This document shows positions 36,302-43,758 of a DNA stretch of 64,000 nt, in pieces; the first letter of the stretch is position 1; each line of letters opens with the position of its first letter. The notes under the pieces were generated by a model that was given only the letters and a program-made list of their open reading frames with translations, was not told the origin of the DNA and made no database searches. Position numbers and translations under genes: made by a program. The stretch is from assembly GCF_000385135.1 (NCBI RefSeq), contig NZ_ARQM01000010.1, positions 248,001 to 312,000 on the forward strand, in the 5' to 3' direction. The DNA comes from Promicromonospora sukumoe 327MFSha3.1 (GTDB lineage Bacteria; Actinomycetota; Actinomycetes; Actinomycetales; Cellulomonadaceae).

Positions 36302-37570
36302 ATGACGACGTCGACCACGCCCGCCGAGCCCGCCGTTCCCCTGACGCGCAACCGGGCCTTCGGCCTCCTCTGGCTGGGGGAGGGCGTGAGCGTGGTCGGC
36401 AACGCGACGACGTCGGCCCTGCTGCCGCTGCTCGCGGTGACGCAGCTCGACGCGGGTCCGGCCTGGATGGGCCTGATCACCGCGGCCGCGTGGCTGCCCT
36501 GGCTGCTCATCGGGCTGCCCGTGGGCGCGTGGGTCGACCGGCTCCCGGCCCGGCCGGTGATGATCGTCGCCAACCTGGCCGCCGGCGTCTCGCTCGCGAG
36601 CGTGCCCGTGGCGTTCGTGCTCGGGGCCCTCACCCTGGTGCAGCTCACGGTGGTCGCCCTGGTGGGCGGGGTGAGCACCGTCTTCTTCCGTACGGCCTAC
36701 CAGGTGTTCCTGCCCGAGGTGGTGCCGTCGGGCCAGCTCGAGGCGGCGAACGCGCGCCTGTTCGGCACCGAGTCCGCGGCGAACGTCGCCGGCCCCGGCC
36801 TGGGCGGCCTGCTGGCGCAGTGGCTGACGGCGGCGCTCGGGCTCGCGCTCGACGCCGCCACATTCCTGTGGTCGGCGGTGTGCCTGTGGCGCATCCGGGT
36901 CCCGAACCCGGCAGCCCGGCCCGCGGGCCCGGCCGAACCGCTCGCCGCACGCATCCGGGAGGGCGTCGACCTGGTCCGCCGGGACCGCTACCTCCCGTGG
37001 TTCGTGGGCATGGGCGGCGCGTCGAACTTCGGGCTCACCGGCTACGGGGCGCTCCTGGTGCTGTTCCTGGTGCGCGACCTCGGGCTCACGGAGGCCGGCG
37101 TCGGCGCGGTGCTCGCGCTGGCGGGCGCGGGCGGCGTCGTCGGCGCGGTCGCGGCCCCGTTCCTGAGCGCGCGGCTCGGCAGCGGGCGGGCCTCGACCGT
37201 GCTGCTCGTGGTCTCCGGGCCGACGGCGCTGCTCGTGGGCGCGGGCCTGCCGGGCTGGGGCGCGGCGATCAGCGGGGCCGGCGGGTTCCTGGTCGGCCTG
37301 TGCGTGGTCTCGGGCAACGTGGTCCGCAACGCGTGGCGCCTGCGCTACGTGCCCGCCGGGCTGCGCGGGCGTGTGATGACGGTGATGCAGGTGGTCAACT
37401 TCGGCACCATGCCGGTGGCCGGCGTCGTCGCGGGCTGGTTGGGCGGGGTGCTCGGGGTGCGCGAGACGATCCTGCTCATGGCGGCGGTGCACTGCCTCGC
37501 CACGTGGAGCGTGCTGGTCTCGCCGCTGGCGCGCCTCCGCGAGCTGCCCGAGGGCCCGCTGGGCGGCTGA
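36302..37570 (+). CDS. MFS exporter, enterobactin-exporter/tetracycline-like group
   Basis: 422 aa, twelve predicted membrane helices. The loop 2-3 segment PVGAWVDRLPARPVMI is the MFS motif A variant (GxxxDRxxRR). Proteins of this group export small hydrophobic metabolites or drugs. Being placed after the regulator and the acyltransferase genes, it may export their product or give self-protection; this is inference. A family A palindrome follows 22 bp after the stop. Confidence 0.9.
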   Translation: MTTSTTPAEPAVPLTRNRAFGLLWLGEGVSVVGNATTSALLPLLAVTQLDAGPAWMGLITAAAWLPWLLIGLPVGAWVDRLPARPVMIVANLAAGVSLASVPVAFVLGALTLVQLTVVALVGGVSTVFFRTAYQVFLPEVVPSGQLEAANARLFGTESAANVAGPGLGGLLAQWLTAALGLALDAATFLWSAVCLWRIRVPNPAARPAGPAEPLAARIREGVDLVRRDRYLPWFVGMGGASNFGLTGYGALLVLFLVRDLGLTEAGVGAVLALAGAGGVVGAVAAPFLSARLGSGRASTVLLVVSGPTALLVGAGLPGWGAAISGAGGFLVGLCVVSGNVVRNAWRLRYVPAGLRGRVMTVMQVVNFGTMPVAGVVAGWLGGVLGVRETILLMAAVHCLATWSVLVSPLARLRELPEGPLGG

Positions 37571-37592
37571 CCGGCTGCGCCGGTCAGGCAGA

Positions 37593-37648
37593 CGAACGTA
37601 GGGGTGGTCGCACTCTCAGGGCTGAGAGTGCGACCACCCCTACGTTCG
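37593..37648. repeat. Family A palindrome between MFS exporter and mqo
   Basis: Perfect 26-bp arms (37593-37618 and 37623-37648), 4-base loop. It lies between convergent genes and is a likely bidirectional transcription stop. Confidence 0.92.
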
Positions 37649-37676
37649 ACTGCTTCCGCGCGACGGGAGCCGGCGG

Positions 37677-39167
37677 TCAGGCGCCGGCGGCGACCTTCTC
37701 CGCCGGGGCGAGCTGGGCCGCGTCGTAGTCGACGCCGCCGAGGCTCGGCATCATCGAGTTGAGCTGCGGCTTCCACTTCGCGTAGTCGGCGGGGAAGCAG
37801 CGCTCCAGCAGGCCGGTCATCGCGGCGACGGCGGTCGACGCGCCCGGGGAGGCGCCCAGCAGGCCGGCGATGGTGCCGTCGGCGGAGGCCACGACCTCGG
37901 TGCCGAACTCCAGCACGCCGCCCTTGCCCTTGACCCACTTGATGACCTGGACGCGCTGGCCCGCGGTGATCTTCTCCCAGTCGGCCGGCTGCGCCGTCGG
38001 CATGAAGCGCTGCAGCTCGTGGAACTTGGTCTCCGGGGCGGCCGCGACCTGGCCGACGAGGTAGCCGGTGAGGTCGAGGTTCTTCACGCCGGCGCCGAGC
38101 ATCGAGAACACGTTGTGCAGGCGCAGCGACGTGATCAGGCCCAGGTACTTGCCCTTCTTGAGGTACTTGGGGCTGAACCCGGCGTACGGGCCGAACATCA
38201 GGTAGCTCTTGCCGTCCACGATGCGCGTGTCCAGGTGCGGCACGGACATCGGCGGTGCGCCGACGTCGGCCTTGCCGTAGACCTTGGCGTTGTGCTGGGC
38301 CACGATCTCCGGGTTCGCGGTGCGCAGGAACTCGCCCGAGATCGGGAAGCCGCCGTACCCGCGGGCCTCCTTGATGCCCGAGGCCTGCAGCAGCGGCAGC
38401 GCGCCACCGCCCGCGCCGACGAAGACGAACTTCGCGGTCACGGTGCGGCGCCGGGTGCCGGCGTTCCAGGAGCGGTCGTTCAGGGTGAGGCGCCAGCGGC
38501 CGTCCCGCAGCTTCTTGAGGCCGCGCACCTCGTGGTTCACGTGCAGCTCGGTGTTGCCCGAGGTGGCGAAGCCGATCAGCTTCTTGGTGAGCGCGCCGAA
38601 GTCGACGTCGGTGCCCGCCGCGGCGCGCGTGGCGGCGATGGGCTCGTCGGCGTCACGGTCCAGCGTCATCAGCGGGGCCCACGTGCCGATGACGGCGGGG
38701 TCGGAGCTGAACTCCATGTCGCGGAACAGCGGGTGGGCGCTCAGCGCGTCGAAGCGGCGGCGCAGGAAGTCCACGTTGTCGGCCCCGCGCACGAACGTCA
38801 TGTGCGGCGTGGGGTTGATGAAGTCGGTGCCCTCCATCAGACCGGCGGTGAGCAGGTGGTTCCAGAACTCGCGGGAGGTGTGGAACTGCTCGTTGATCTT
38901 CACCGCCTTGGAGATGTCGACGGAGCCGTCCTTGCGCTCCGGGGTGTAGTTCAGCTCGCAGAGGGCGGCGTGGCCGGTGCCCGCGTTGTTCCACGGGTTC
39001 GACGACTCGAGGGCCACCTCGTCGAGGCGCTCGTAGATCCCGACACGCCAGGTCGGCTCGAGGATCGTGAGCAGCGCGCCGAGGGTGGCGCTCATGATCC
39101 CTCCGCCGATCAGCGCGACGTCGACCTCTTCGGAGGGACGAGGGGCTGTCTGGAGGTAAGAAGTCAC
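37677..39167 (-). CDS. mqo: Malate:quinone oxidoreductase
   Basis: 496 aa, GTG start at 39167. Signatures include DVALIGGGIMSATLGALLTI (FAD Rossmann motif), ESSNPWNNAGTGHAALCELN and the C-terminal QRVQVIKWVKG. It is a membrane-associated FAD enzyme that oxidises malate to oxaloacetate and reduces quinone, standing in for or adding to malate dehydrogenase in the TCA cycle. A TATCTT box 7 nt before the start and the lack of a ribosome-binding site point to a leaderless mRNA. Confidence 0.96.
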   Translation of the reverse strand: MTSYLQTAPRPSEEVDVALIGGGIMSATLGALLTILEPTWRVGIYERLDEVALESSNPWNNAGTGHAALCELNYTPERKDGSVDISKAVKINEQFHTSREFWNHLLTAGLMEGTDFINPTPHMTFVRGADNVDFLRRRFDALSAHPLFRDMEFSSDPAVIGTWAPLMTLDRDADEPIAATRAAAGTDVDFGALTKKLIGFATSGNTELHVNHEVRGLKKLRDGRWRLTLNDRSWNAGTRRRTVTAKFVFVGAGGGALPLLQASGIKEARGYGGFPISGEFLRTANPEIVAQHNAKVYGKADVGAPPMSVPHLDTRIVDGKSYLMFGPYAGFSPKYLKKGKYLGLITSLRLHNVFSMLGAGVKNLDLTGYLVGQVAAAPETKFHELQRFMPTAQPADWEKITAGQRVQVIKWVKGKGGVLEFGTEVVASADGTIAGLLGASPGASTAVAAMTGLLERCFPADYAKWKPQLNSMMPSLGGVDYDAAQLAPAEKVAAGA

Positions 39168-39174
39168 GCTCAGA

Positions 39175-39180
39175 AAGATA
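39175..39180 (-). promoter_or_regulatory. -10 box for mqo, leaderless type
   Basis: TATCTT on the minus strand, 7 nt before GTG 39167. The rest of the gap to 39288 shows no further clear site. Confidence 0.55.
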
Positions 39181-39288
39181 GCGCGCTTGTGAAAAGAGGA
39201 ACGAGCGCTGTGGCATGAATCACGTGATGTGTCCCGTGACCTCGCTCACGGTATGGGCGCGGGTGGCGGCGTCGGCGCGCGGGCCGGC

Positions 39289-40128
39289 TCAGCGGACCGC
39301 CTGCGGGGCGAGCACGGACAGCAGCCGCAGCTTCTCGTGGCTCTCGCTGCCGGGCAGGGCCGTGTAGACGAGCAGCCGGTGCGACTGGTCCGGGTCGAGC
39401 AGGGACTGGCACGTCAGCTCCAGCGCGCCGACCTCGGGGTGCACGAAGTGCTTGACCTCGTTGGGGCGGACGCCGATCTCGTGGTCCTCCCACACCCGGC
39501 GGAACTCCTCGCTGCGGGCCAGGAGCAGCTCCGCGTAGTGCGCCGCGCGCGAGCCCGGCCCGCGGACGGTCGCGACCTGCCGCAGGCCCGACGCGAACAT
39601 GCGGGTCAGGAACTCGTGCTCCTCCAGCGCGTAGAGCTCGCGCGTGGCGGGGTCGGTGAACCAGCGGAAGCCGATGCTGCGCTCCGGCCCGGTGAAGCAG
39701 GTGGTCTCCCCGGTCAGCGCGACGCCCATCGGCGTCTGGCGCAGGGTCTCGCCCAGCTCGGTGACGATCTCCGCGGGCGTGTCGTCGAGGCGGTCCAGGA
39801 TGCGCAGCAGCCCGGGGCTGATGTGCTCGCTGGTGGTGCCGCGCACCGGCGGCTGGTGCCCGGCCAGGCGGAACAGGTGGTCGCGCTCGTCGAGCGACAG
39901 GTGCAGCCCCTGTGCGATCGAGGCGATCATCTGCTCCGACGGGTGCGGCCCGCGCTCCCGCTCGAGGCGCGAGTAGTAGTCGGTCGACATGTTGCACAGC
40001 ACCGCGACCTCCTCGCGGCGCAGCCCGCTCGTCCGGCGGCGTTGTCCGCGCGGCATCCCGACGTCCTCGGGCTGCAGCAGCTCGCGGCGTCGGCGGAGGA
40101 ACTCCGCCAGCCCCGTGCGATCGATCAC
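39289..40128 (-). CDS. XRE-family regulator with MmyB-like ligand domain
   Basis: 279 aa, GTG start at 40128 preceded by GAGGGGG. The Cro/C1-type helix-turn-helix (RREEVAVLCNMSTDYYSRLE) is followed by the MmyB-like ligand-binding domain with IGFRWFTDPATRELY and VKHFVHPEVGALELTCQSL. Such regulators are very common in actinobacteria and are usually divergent from a dehydrogenase they control, which is the arrangement here with the SDR gene. Confidence 0.93.
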   Translation of the reverse strand: MIDRTGLAEFLRRRRELLQPEDVGMPRGQRRRTSGLRREEVAVLCNMSTDYYSRLERERGPHPSEQMIASIAQGLHLSLDERDHLFRLAGHQPPVRGTTSEHISPGLLRILDRLDDTPAEIVTELGETLRQTPMGVALTGETTCFTGPERSIGFRWFTDPATRELYALEEHEFLTRMFASGLRQVATVRGPGSRAAHYAELLLARSEEFRRVWEDHEIGVRPNEVKHFVHPEVGALELTCQSLLDPDQSHRLLVYTALPGSESHEKLRLLSVLAPQAVR

Positions 40129-40355
40129 GATGCCCCCTCGTGTTGAGTCCCGCTCTTTCTGCCCCGTGTCTTTCTACCCCGTGTCCGACGGCGGAGCCAC
40201 GGCCCGCCGATCCCCCTCTACGGAGCCGACCCGTGACCCGGCGAGCCTGTGATCGGCAGGCCCTGGATAGGTCCCGGCGGGCCGCCGAGGATCGGGTTTG
40301 ACGTCGCCACCACGAAGTCACCGAGACGAAGTCACCGACACGAAGGAGCGGGACC

Positions 40356-41315
40356 ATGTCACGCACACCGATCGACATCACCGTGCCGAGCCTCGCCGGG
40401 AGGCGCGCACTGATCACCGGCGCGAGCGACGGCATGGGCCTGGTCATGGCCACCCGCCTGGCCGCCGCGGGCGCCGAGGTGCTCATGCCCGTGCGCAACC
40501 AGCGCAAGGGCGAGGCGGCGATGGCCACGATCCGGCGCACGGTCCCGGACGCGCGCCTGGTGCTCGGCAGCCTCGACCTGTCCTCGCTGGCCTCGGTCGC
40601 CGCGCTGGGGGACACCCTGCGCGCCGCAGGGCAGCCGATCCACCTCATGATCAACAACGCGGGCGTGATGCGGCCGCCGAGCCGGCAGACCACCGCCGAC
40701 GGGTTCGAGCTGCAGACGGGCACCAACCACCTGGGCCACTTCGCCCTGGTCGGCGCGGTGCTGCCGCTCCTGCGCGCCGGCCGCGCCCGCGTGACCTCGC
40801 AGGTCAGCGTCGCGGCCCGACGCGGCTCGATCAACTGGGACGACGTGAGCTGGGAGCGCGAGTACGACGGCATGCGCGCCTACAGCCAGTCCAAGATCGC
40901 CTTCGGGCTGTTCGGCCTGGAGCTGCAGCGGCGCAGCGCGGCGGCGGGCTGGGGCATCACGAGCAACCTCTCCCATCCCGGCGTGGCGCCGACCAGCCTG
41001 CTCGCCGCACGCCCGGAGCTCGGACGCAGCGAGGACACACCCCAGATCCGGGGGATCCGCTGGCTCTCCGAGCACGGCATCCTGCTCGGCACCGTGCGGA
41101 CGGCGGGGCTGCCGGCGCTGATGGCCGCGACCGACCCCACCGCCCGGCCCGGTGCGCTCTACGGCCCGAGCGGCCCCGGCAACCTCGGCGGCGCGCCCGC
41201 CGAGCAGCGGATGTACGCGCCGCTGCGCAGCCCGCAGGACGCCGCGCGAGTGTGGGAGCTCTCCGAGCGCCTGACCGGCGTCAGCTTCGCCGCCGCCGTG
41301 GGGGAGCGCCCGTGA
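40356..41315 (+). CDS. SDR-family NAD(P)-dependent oxidoreductase
   Basis: 319 aa, ATG with GAAGGAG upstream. Cofactor motif [14 protein letters not shown], catalytic YSQSK, and a Ser in [10 protein letters not shown] are all present. The protein resembles the retinol-dehydrogenase-like group; its substrate is unknown. It is divergent from the MmyB-type regulator gene. The leader contains a GACGAAGTCACC tandem repeat (about 40311-40344) that could be a binding site. Confidence 0.92.
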   Translation: MSRTPIDITVPSLAGRRALITGASDGMGLVMATRLAAAGAEVLMPVRNQRKGEAAMATIRRTVPDARLVLGSLDLSSLASVAALGDTLRAAGQPIHLMINNAGVMRPPSRQTTADGFELQTGTNHLGHFALVGAVLPLLRAGRARVTSQVSVAARRGSINWDDVSWEREYDGMRAYSQSKIAFGLFGLELQRRSAAAGWGITSNLSHPGVAPTSLLAARPELGRSEDTPQIRGIRWLSEHGILLGTVRTAGLPALMAATDPTARPGALYGPSGPGNLGGAPAEQRMYAPLRSPQDAARVWELSERLTGVSFAAAVGERP

Positions 41316-41324
41316 GCGTTCTCC

Positions 41325-41374
41325 GACGTGTCAGACGCACAGATCCCTCGGGTGATCAGAGCGTCTGACACGTC
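41325..41374. repeat. Family D palindrome, copy 2
   Basis: 14-bp arms GACGTGTCAGACGC and GCGTCTGACACGTC around a 22-base partly paired centre. Its right arm overlaps the stop codon of the convergent mycothiol enzyme gene. Confidence 0.88.
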
Positions 41375-42077
41375 AGCGGGACGGCACCGCCGACGGCCAC
41401 GGGCCCAGCTCGGGCAGGTCGCCCGGCAGCGGCGTCGCCGGCACCCGGCCGGCCAGCCAGACGGTGACGTCGCGGGGGTCGCCGGCGACGTCGTCCACCG
41501 TCACGCCGTCGGGCAGGCGGACCGCCAGGAAGTCGCGCAGGTGCGCGCACAGGGCGTCGTCCCACGTGTCGTAGCCGACCTCCCGGGCCGTGCCGTGCAG
41601 GGCGTCCACCGAGTGGATCCGCACCTCGCGCCACCAGGCGAGCACGCAGCCCGACAGCGGGCCGCCGCGGTACCCGCTCGGGGCGTCCCACAGGGGTGAG
41701 CCCGCCTGCGGCCAGGCACCGGCCAGGTCGTCGCGCACGGCGGTCAGCGCCGCGACGTGCTCGGCGACGGTGCGCCCGGCGCCCGCCTCGATCAGGGCGG
41801 TGCGGGCCTCCGGACTCGCGTAGACCGGCACCACCTCGCCGCGCTCGGCGGCCTGCGCCTGCCGGACCATCGCCCCACCCAGGCCCGCGACGTGCGACAG
41901 GACGTGCCCGCGCGTCCAGCCCTCCAGGGTCGAGGGGCCGGCGAGGTCGTCGGCGGTCAGCCGCCCGACGGCGAGGAGCAGGGCGTCGAGCCCCGCCGCA
42001 GAGTCGGTGCGGGCGTGGGCGATCAGGTCGGTGGCGGGTGCGGTGGTGCTGGGCGTGCTCGTGCTGGGGGTGGTCAC
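41373..42077 (-). CDS. Maleylpyruvate-isomerase-family mycothiol-dependent enzyme
   Basis: 234 aa from GTG 42077, chosen for AAGGG 8 nt upstream. The frame runs on to 42149, but that extension is only the translated family D palindrome. The DinB-like N-terminal domain contains GWTRGHVLSHVAG, and the conserved WWREVRIHSVDAL carries the metal-binding His. Family members use mycothiol, the actinobacterial thiol, as cofactor for isomerase or transferase reactions. The specific reaction is unknown. Confidence 0.88.
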   Translation of the reverse strand: MTTPSTSTPSTTAPATDLIAHARTDSAAGLDALLLAVGRLTADDLAGPSTLEGWTRGHVLSHVAGLGGAMVRQAQAAERGEVVPVYASPEARTALIEAGAGRTVAEHVAALTAVRDDLAGAWPQAGSPLWDAPSGYRGGPLSGCVLAWWREVRIHSVDALHGTAREVGYDTWDDALCAHLRDFLAVRLPDGVTVDDVAGDPRDVTVWLAGRVPATPLPGDLPELGPWPSAVPSR

Positions 42078-42104
42078 AGGGTTTTCCCTTCGTCGGGGCG
42101 GGCA

Positions 42105-42150
42105 CGTGTCAGACGTACAGGTCACCGGAGGGATCTGTACGTCTGACACG
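42105..42150. repeat. Family D palindrome, copy 3
   Basis: Perfect 16-bp arms CGTGTCAGACGTACAG and CTGTACGTCTGACACG (42105-42120, 42135-42150). It starts 10 bp beyond the pdxH stop on the minus strand and ends the TetR-pdxH transcript. Confidence 0.9.
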
Positions 42151-42159
42151 AGAGGGGGG

Positions 42160-42813
42160 TCAGGGCCAGAGCAGGCCCTTGGACCAGCCGTCGGCCTCCG
42201 CCGTGTAGAGCAGGCGGGTGTGCGGGCCGTCGTCCGGCGCCTGCCAGAACTCGACCGACGTCGGGGCCAGCACGTAGGCAGTCCAGTCCGGGGCGGCGAG
42301 CTCCGGGTCGGCGGTGACGGTGCGCAGCGCCTCGGCGAACGCGTCCGCGTACTCCTCCGGGGAGCCGAGCGGCTCGCTCTGCCGGTTCACCAGGCCCGAC
42401 GCACGCGACAGGTCCGACCGCGCCAGGAAGTCGGCCCGGCTCGCCTCCGGCCCTGCCGACGCCGCCGTGCCCGTCACCTTCACCTGCCGGCCCAGCTCGG
42501 GCCAGAAGAACGTCAGCGCCGCGTGCGGGTTGGCCGCCAGGTCGCGGCCCTTGGGCCCCGAGGACTGCGAGGCGAACCACCACCCGTCCGCCGTCACGTC
42601 CTTGAGCACCAGCGTGCGGGCGTGCACCCGCCCCGCGGCGTCGGCCGTCGACAGCGTCGCGGCCTGCGGGGCCAGGATCCCGGCGTCGATCGCCTGCTCC
42701 AGCCACGCCACGAACAGGTCGTGCGGGACGGCGGGAGCGGCCGCGGTGTCGAAGACCGGCAGGCCGGGGCGGCCGAAGGCGGGCAGCGCGCGCAGGCGCT
42801 CGCGGAAGGTCAC
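42160..42813 (-). CDS. pdxH: Pyridoxamine 5'-phosphate oxidase family protein
   Basis: 217 aa from GTG 42813. The family blocks are visible: RTLVLKDVTADGWWFASQSSGPKGRDLAANP split over the FMN and PNP sites, FFWPELGRQVKVTG, SRASGLVNRQSEPL and a C-terminal SVEFWQ. The enzyme oxidises pyridoxine or pyridoxamine phosphate to pyridoxal phosphate with FMN. The C-terminus ends in WSKGLLWP instead of the usual RxxxxxxW-RLxP, so a specialised PdxH-like role cannot be excluded. It is coupled to the upstream TetR gene by a 4-base overlap. Confidence 0.85.
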   Translation of the reverse strand: MTFRERLRALPAFGRPGLPVFDTAAAPAVPHDLFVAWLEQAIDAGILAPQAATLSTADAAGRVHARTLVLKDVTADGWWFASQSSGPKGRDLAANPHAALTFFWPELGRQVKVTGTAASAGPEASRADFLARSDLSRASGLVNRQSEPLGSPEEYADAFAEALRTVTADPELAAPDWTAYVLAPTSVEFWQAPDDGPHTRLLYTAEADGWSKGLLWP

Positions 42814-43433
42814 TGGTTCTCCTCCTGGGTCGGCAGGTTCGGGGTCGGCACCGTCGGGGCCGGCACGGTCGGGGCCGGCACGGTCTGGGTCAGCAGGCCG
42901 ACGAACCCGCGCACCGCGGCGGCGAGCGCGTCCGGGTCCCGCGTGGCGCGCGCCAGGACGTAGCCGCCCTGGACGATCGCGAGGGCGGCGTGCGCGCGGT
43001 CGCGGGCGGCGTCGTCGGGCAGCCCGGTCTCGCGCAGAACCTGGGTGAGCGTGCCGAGCAGCCGCACGAAGTAGGCGGTCACCACGTCGTGCAGGCCGTC
43101 GTCGTCCATCACCGCCTGGTCGGAGGTGAGGCGGCCGATCTTGCAGCCGGCCAGCGCGTCGCGCGGCCGTTCGAGGTAGGCGACCAGTCGTTCGACGGCG
43201 GGGGAGTCGCCGCCGAGCGTGCGCAGCGCGCGGGTGAGCGCTTCGTCCACGGTGGCGCCGACGGCGGCCACGGCCAGGTCGTGCTTGGTGGGGAAGTGGT
43301 GGTAGAGGCTGCCCTGCCCCACGCCCGACGCCGCCAGCACGGCGCGCGGGCTCGTCGGCCCGACGCCCTGGGCGGCGAAGAGGTCCTGGGCGGCGTCCAC
43401 GAGGCGGTCGCGCGCTGAGGTGGTGGTGCTCAT
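42810..43433 (-). CDS. TetR-family transcriptional regulator
   Basis: 207 aa from ATG 43433. The helix-turn-helix reads SPRAVLAASGVGQGSLYHHFPTK. An 8-residue GPTVPAPTV-like repeat lies at the C-terminal end. The promoter carries a perfect inverted repeat that also covers the -10 box, indicating autorepression. Because pdxH overlaps the stop, the regulator probably controls pdxH with itself. Confidence 0.92.
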   Translation of the reverse strand: MSTTTSARDRLVDAAQDLFAAQGVGPTSPRAVLAASGVGQGSLYHHFPTKHDLAVAAVGATVDEALTRALRTLGGDSPAVERLVAYLERPRDALAGCKIGRLTSDQAVMDDDGLHDVVTAYFVRLLGTLTQVLRETGLPDDAARDRAHAALAIVQGGYVLARATRDPDALAAAVRGFVGLLTQTVPAPTVPAPTVPTPNLPTQEENQ

Positions 43434-43440
43434 GCCCCGC

Positions 43441-43469
43441 ACCATACCTACCTCCAGGTATGGTGACAA
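43441..43469 (-). promoter_or_regulatory. Promoter and TetR operator
   Basis: ACCATACCT (43441-43449) and AGGTATGGT (43456-43464) form a perfect 9-bp inverted repeat with a 6-base centre. On the minus strand TTGTCA (43464-43469), 17 nt and TATGGT (43441-43446) form a near-consensus promoter, followed by 7 nt to the ATG. The operator fills the spacer and -10 box, the classic layout for autorepression, and the mRNA would be leaderless. Confidence 0.82.
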
Positions 43470-43505
43470 CCGAAAACTGCCGGCGACGTGCCGGGACGAG
43501 GTGCG

Positions 43506-43724
43506 TCAGACCAGGGTGAGCACGCCCAGGACGCCGACCGCCAGCCCGAGGACGAGCGAGACGCCGATGAGCACGGAGTGCACGGTGAGGAACTTCGTGG
43601 GGCGGCCGTCGGCGTCCCGCGACCGGGGGTCGGCGACGATGCGCTGCCAGAACCGCGGCCAGATGAGCAGGTTCCACAGGGCGGTGACGATGAGCACGAC
43701 GGACCAGGCGACAGGGATCTCCAC
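43506..43724 (-). CDS. SCO4848-family small membrane protein
   Basis: 72 aa, GTG start, two membrane helices (PVAWSVVLIVTALWNLLIW and HSVLIGVSLVLGLAVGVL) separated by a charged loop. Length and layout match the conserved actinobacterial SCO4848 family of unknown function. A GATAAT box lies 6 nt before the start. Confidence 0.82.
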   Translation of the reverse strand: MEIPVAWSVVLIVTALWNLLIWPRFWQRIVADPRSRDADGRPTKFLTVHSVLIGVSLVLGLAVGVLGVLTLV

Positions 43725-43730
43725 GTGCCG

Positions 43731-43736
43731 ATTATC
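43731..43736 (-). promoter_or_regulatory. -10 box for the SCO4848-family gene, leaderless type
   Basis: GATAAT on the minus strand, 6 nt before GTG 43724. Confidence 0.55.
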
Positions 43737-43758
43737 CGCCCGGTCCGGGCGGGTTCCG

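Noticed and set aside
42078-42149. N-terminal extension of the mycothiol enzyme starting at 42149
   Set aside because: The extension is the translated family D palindrome; the GTG at 42077 has a proper ribosome-binding site and begins the conserved domain.
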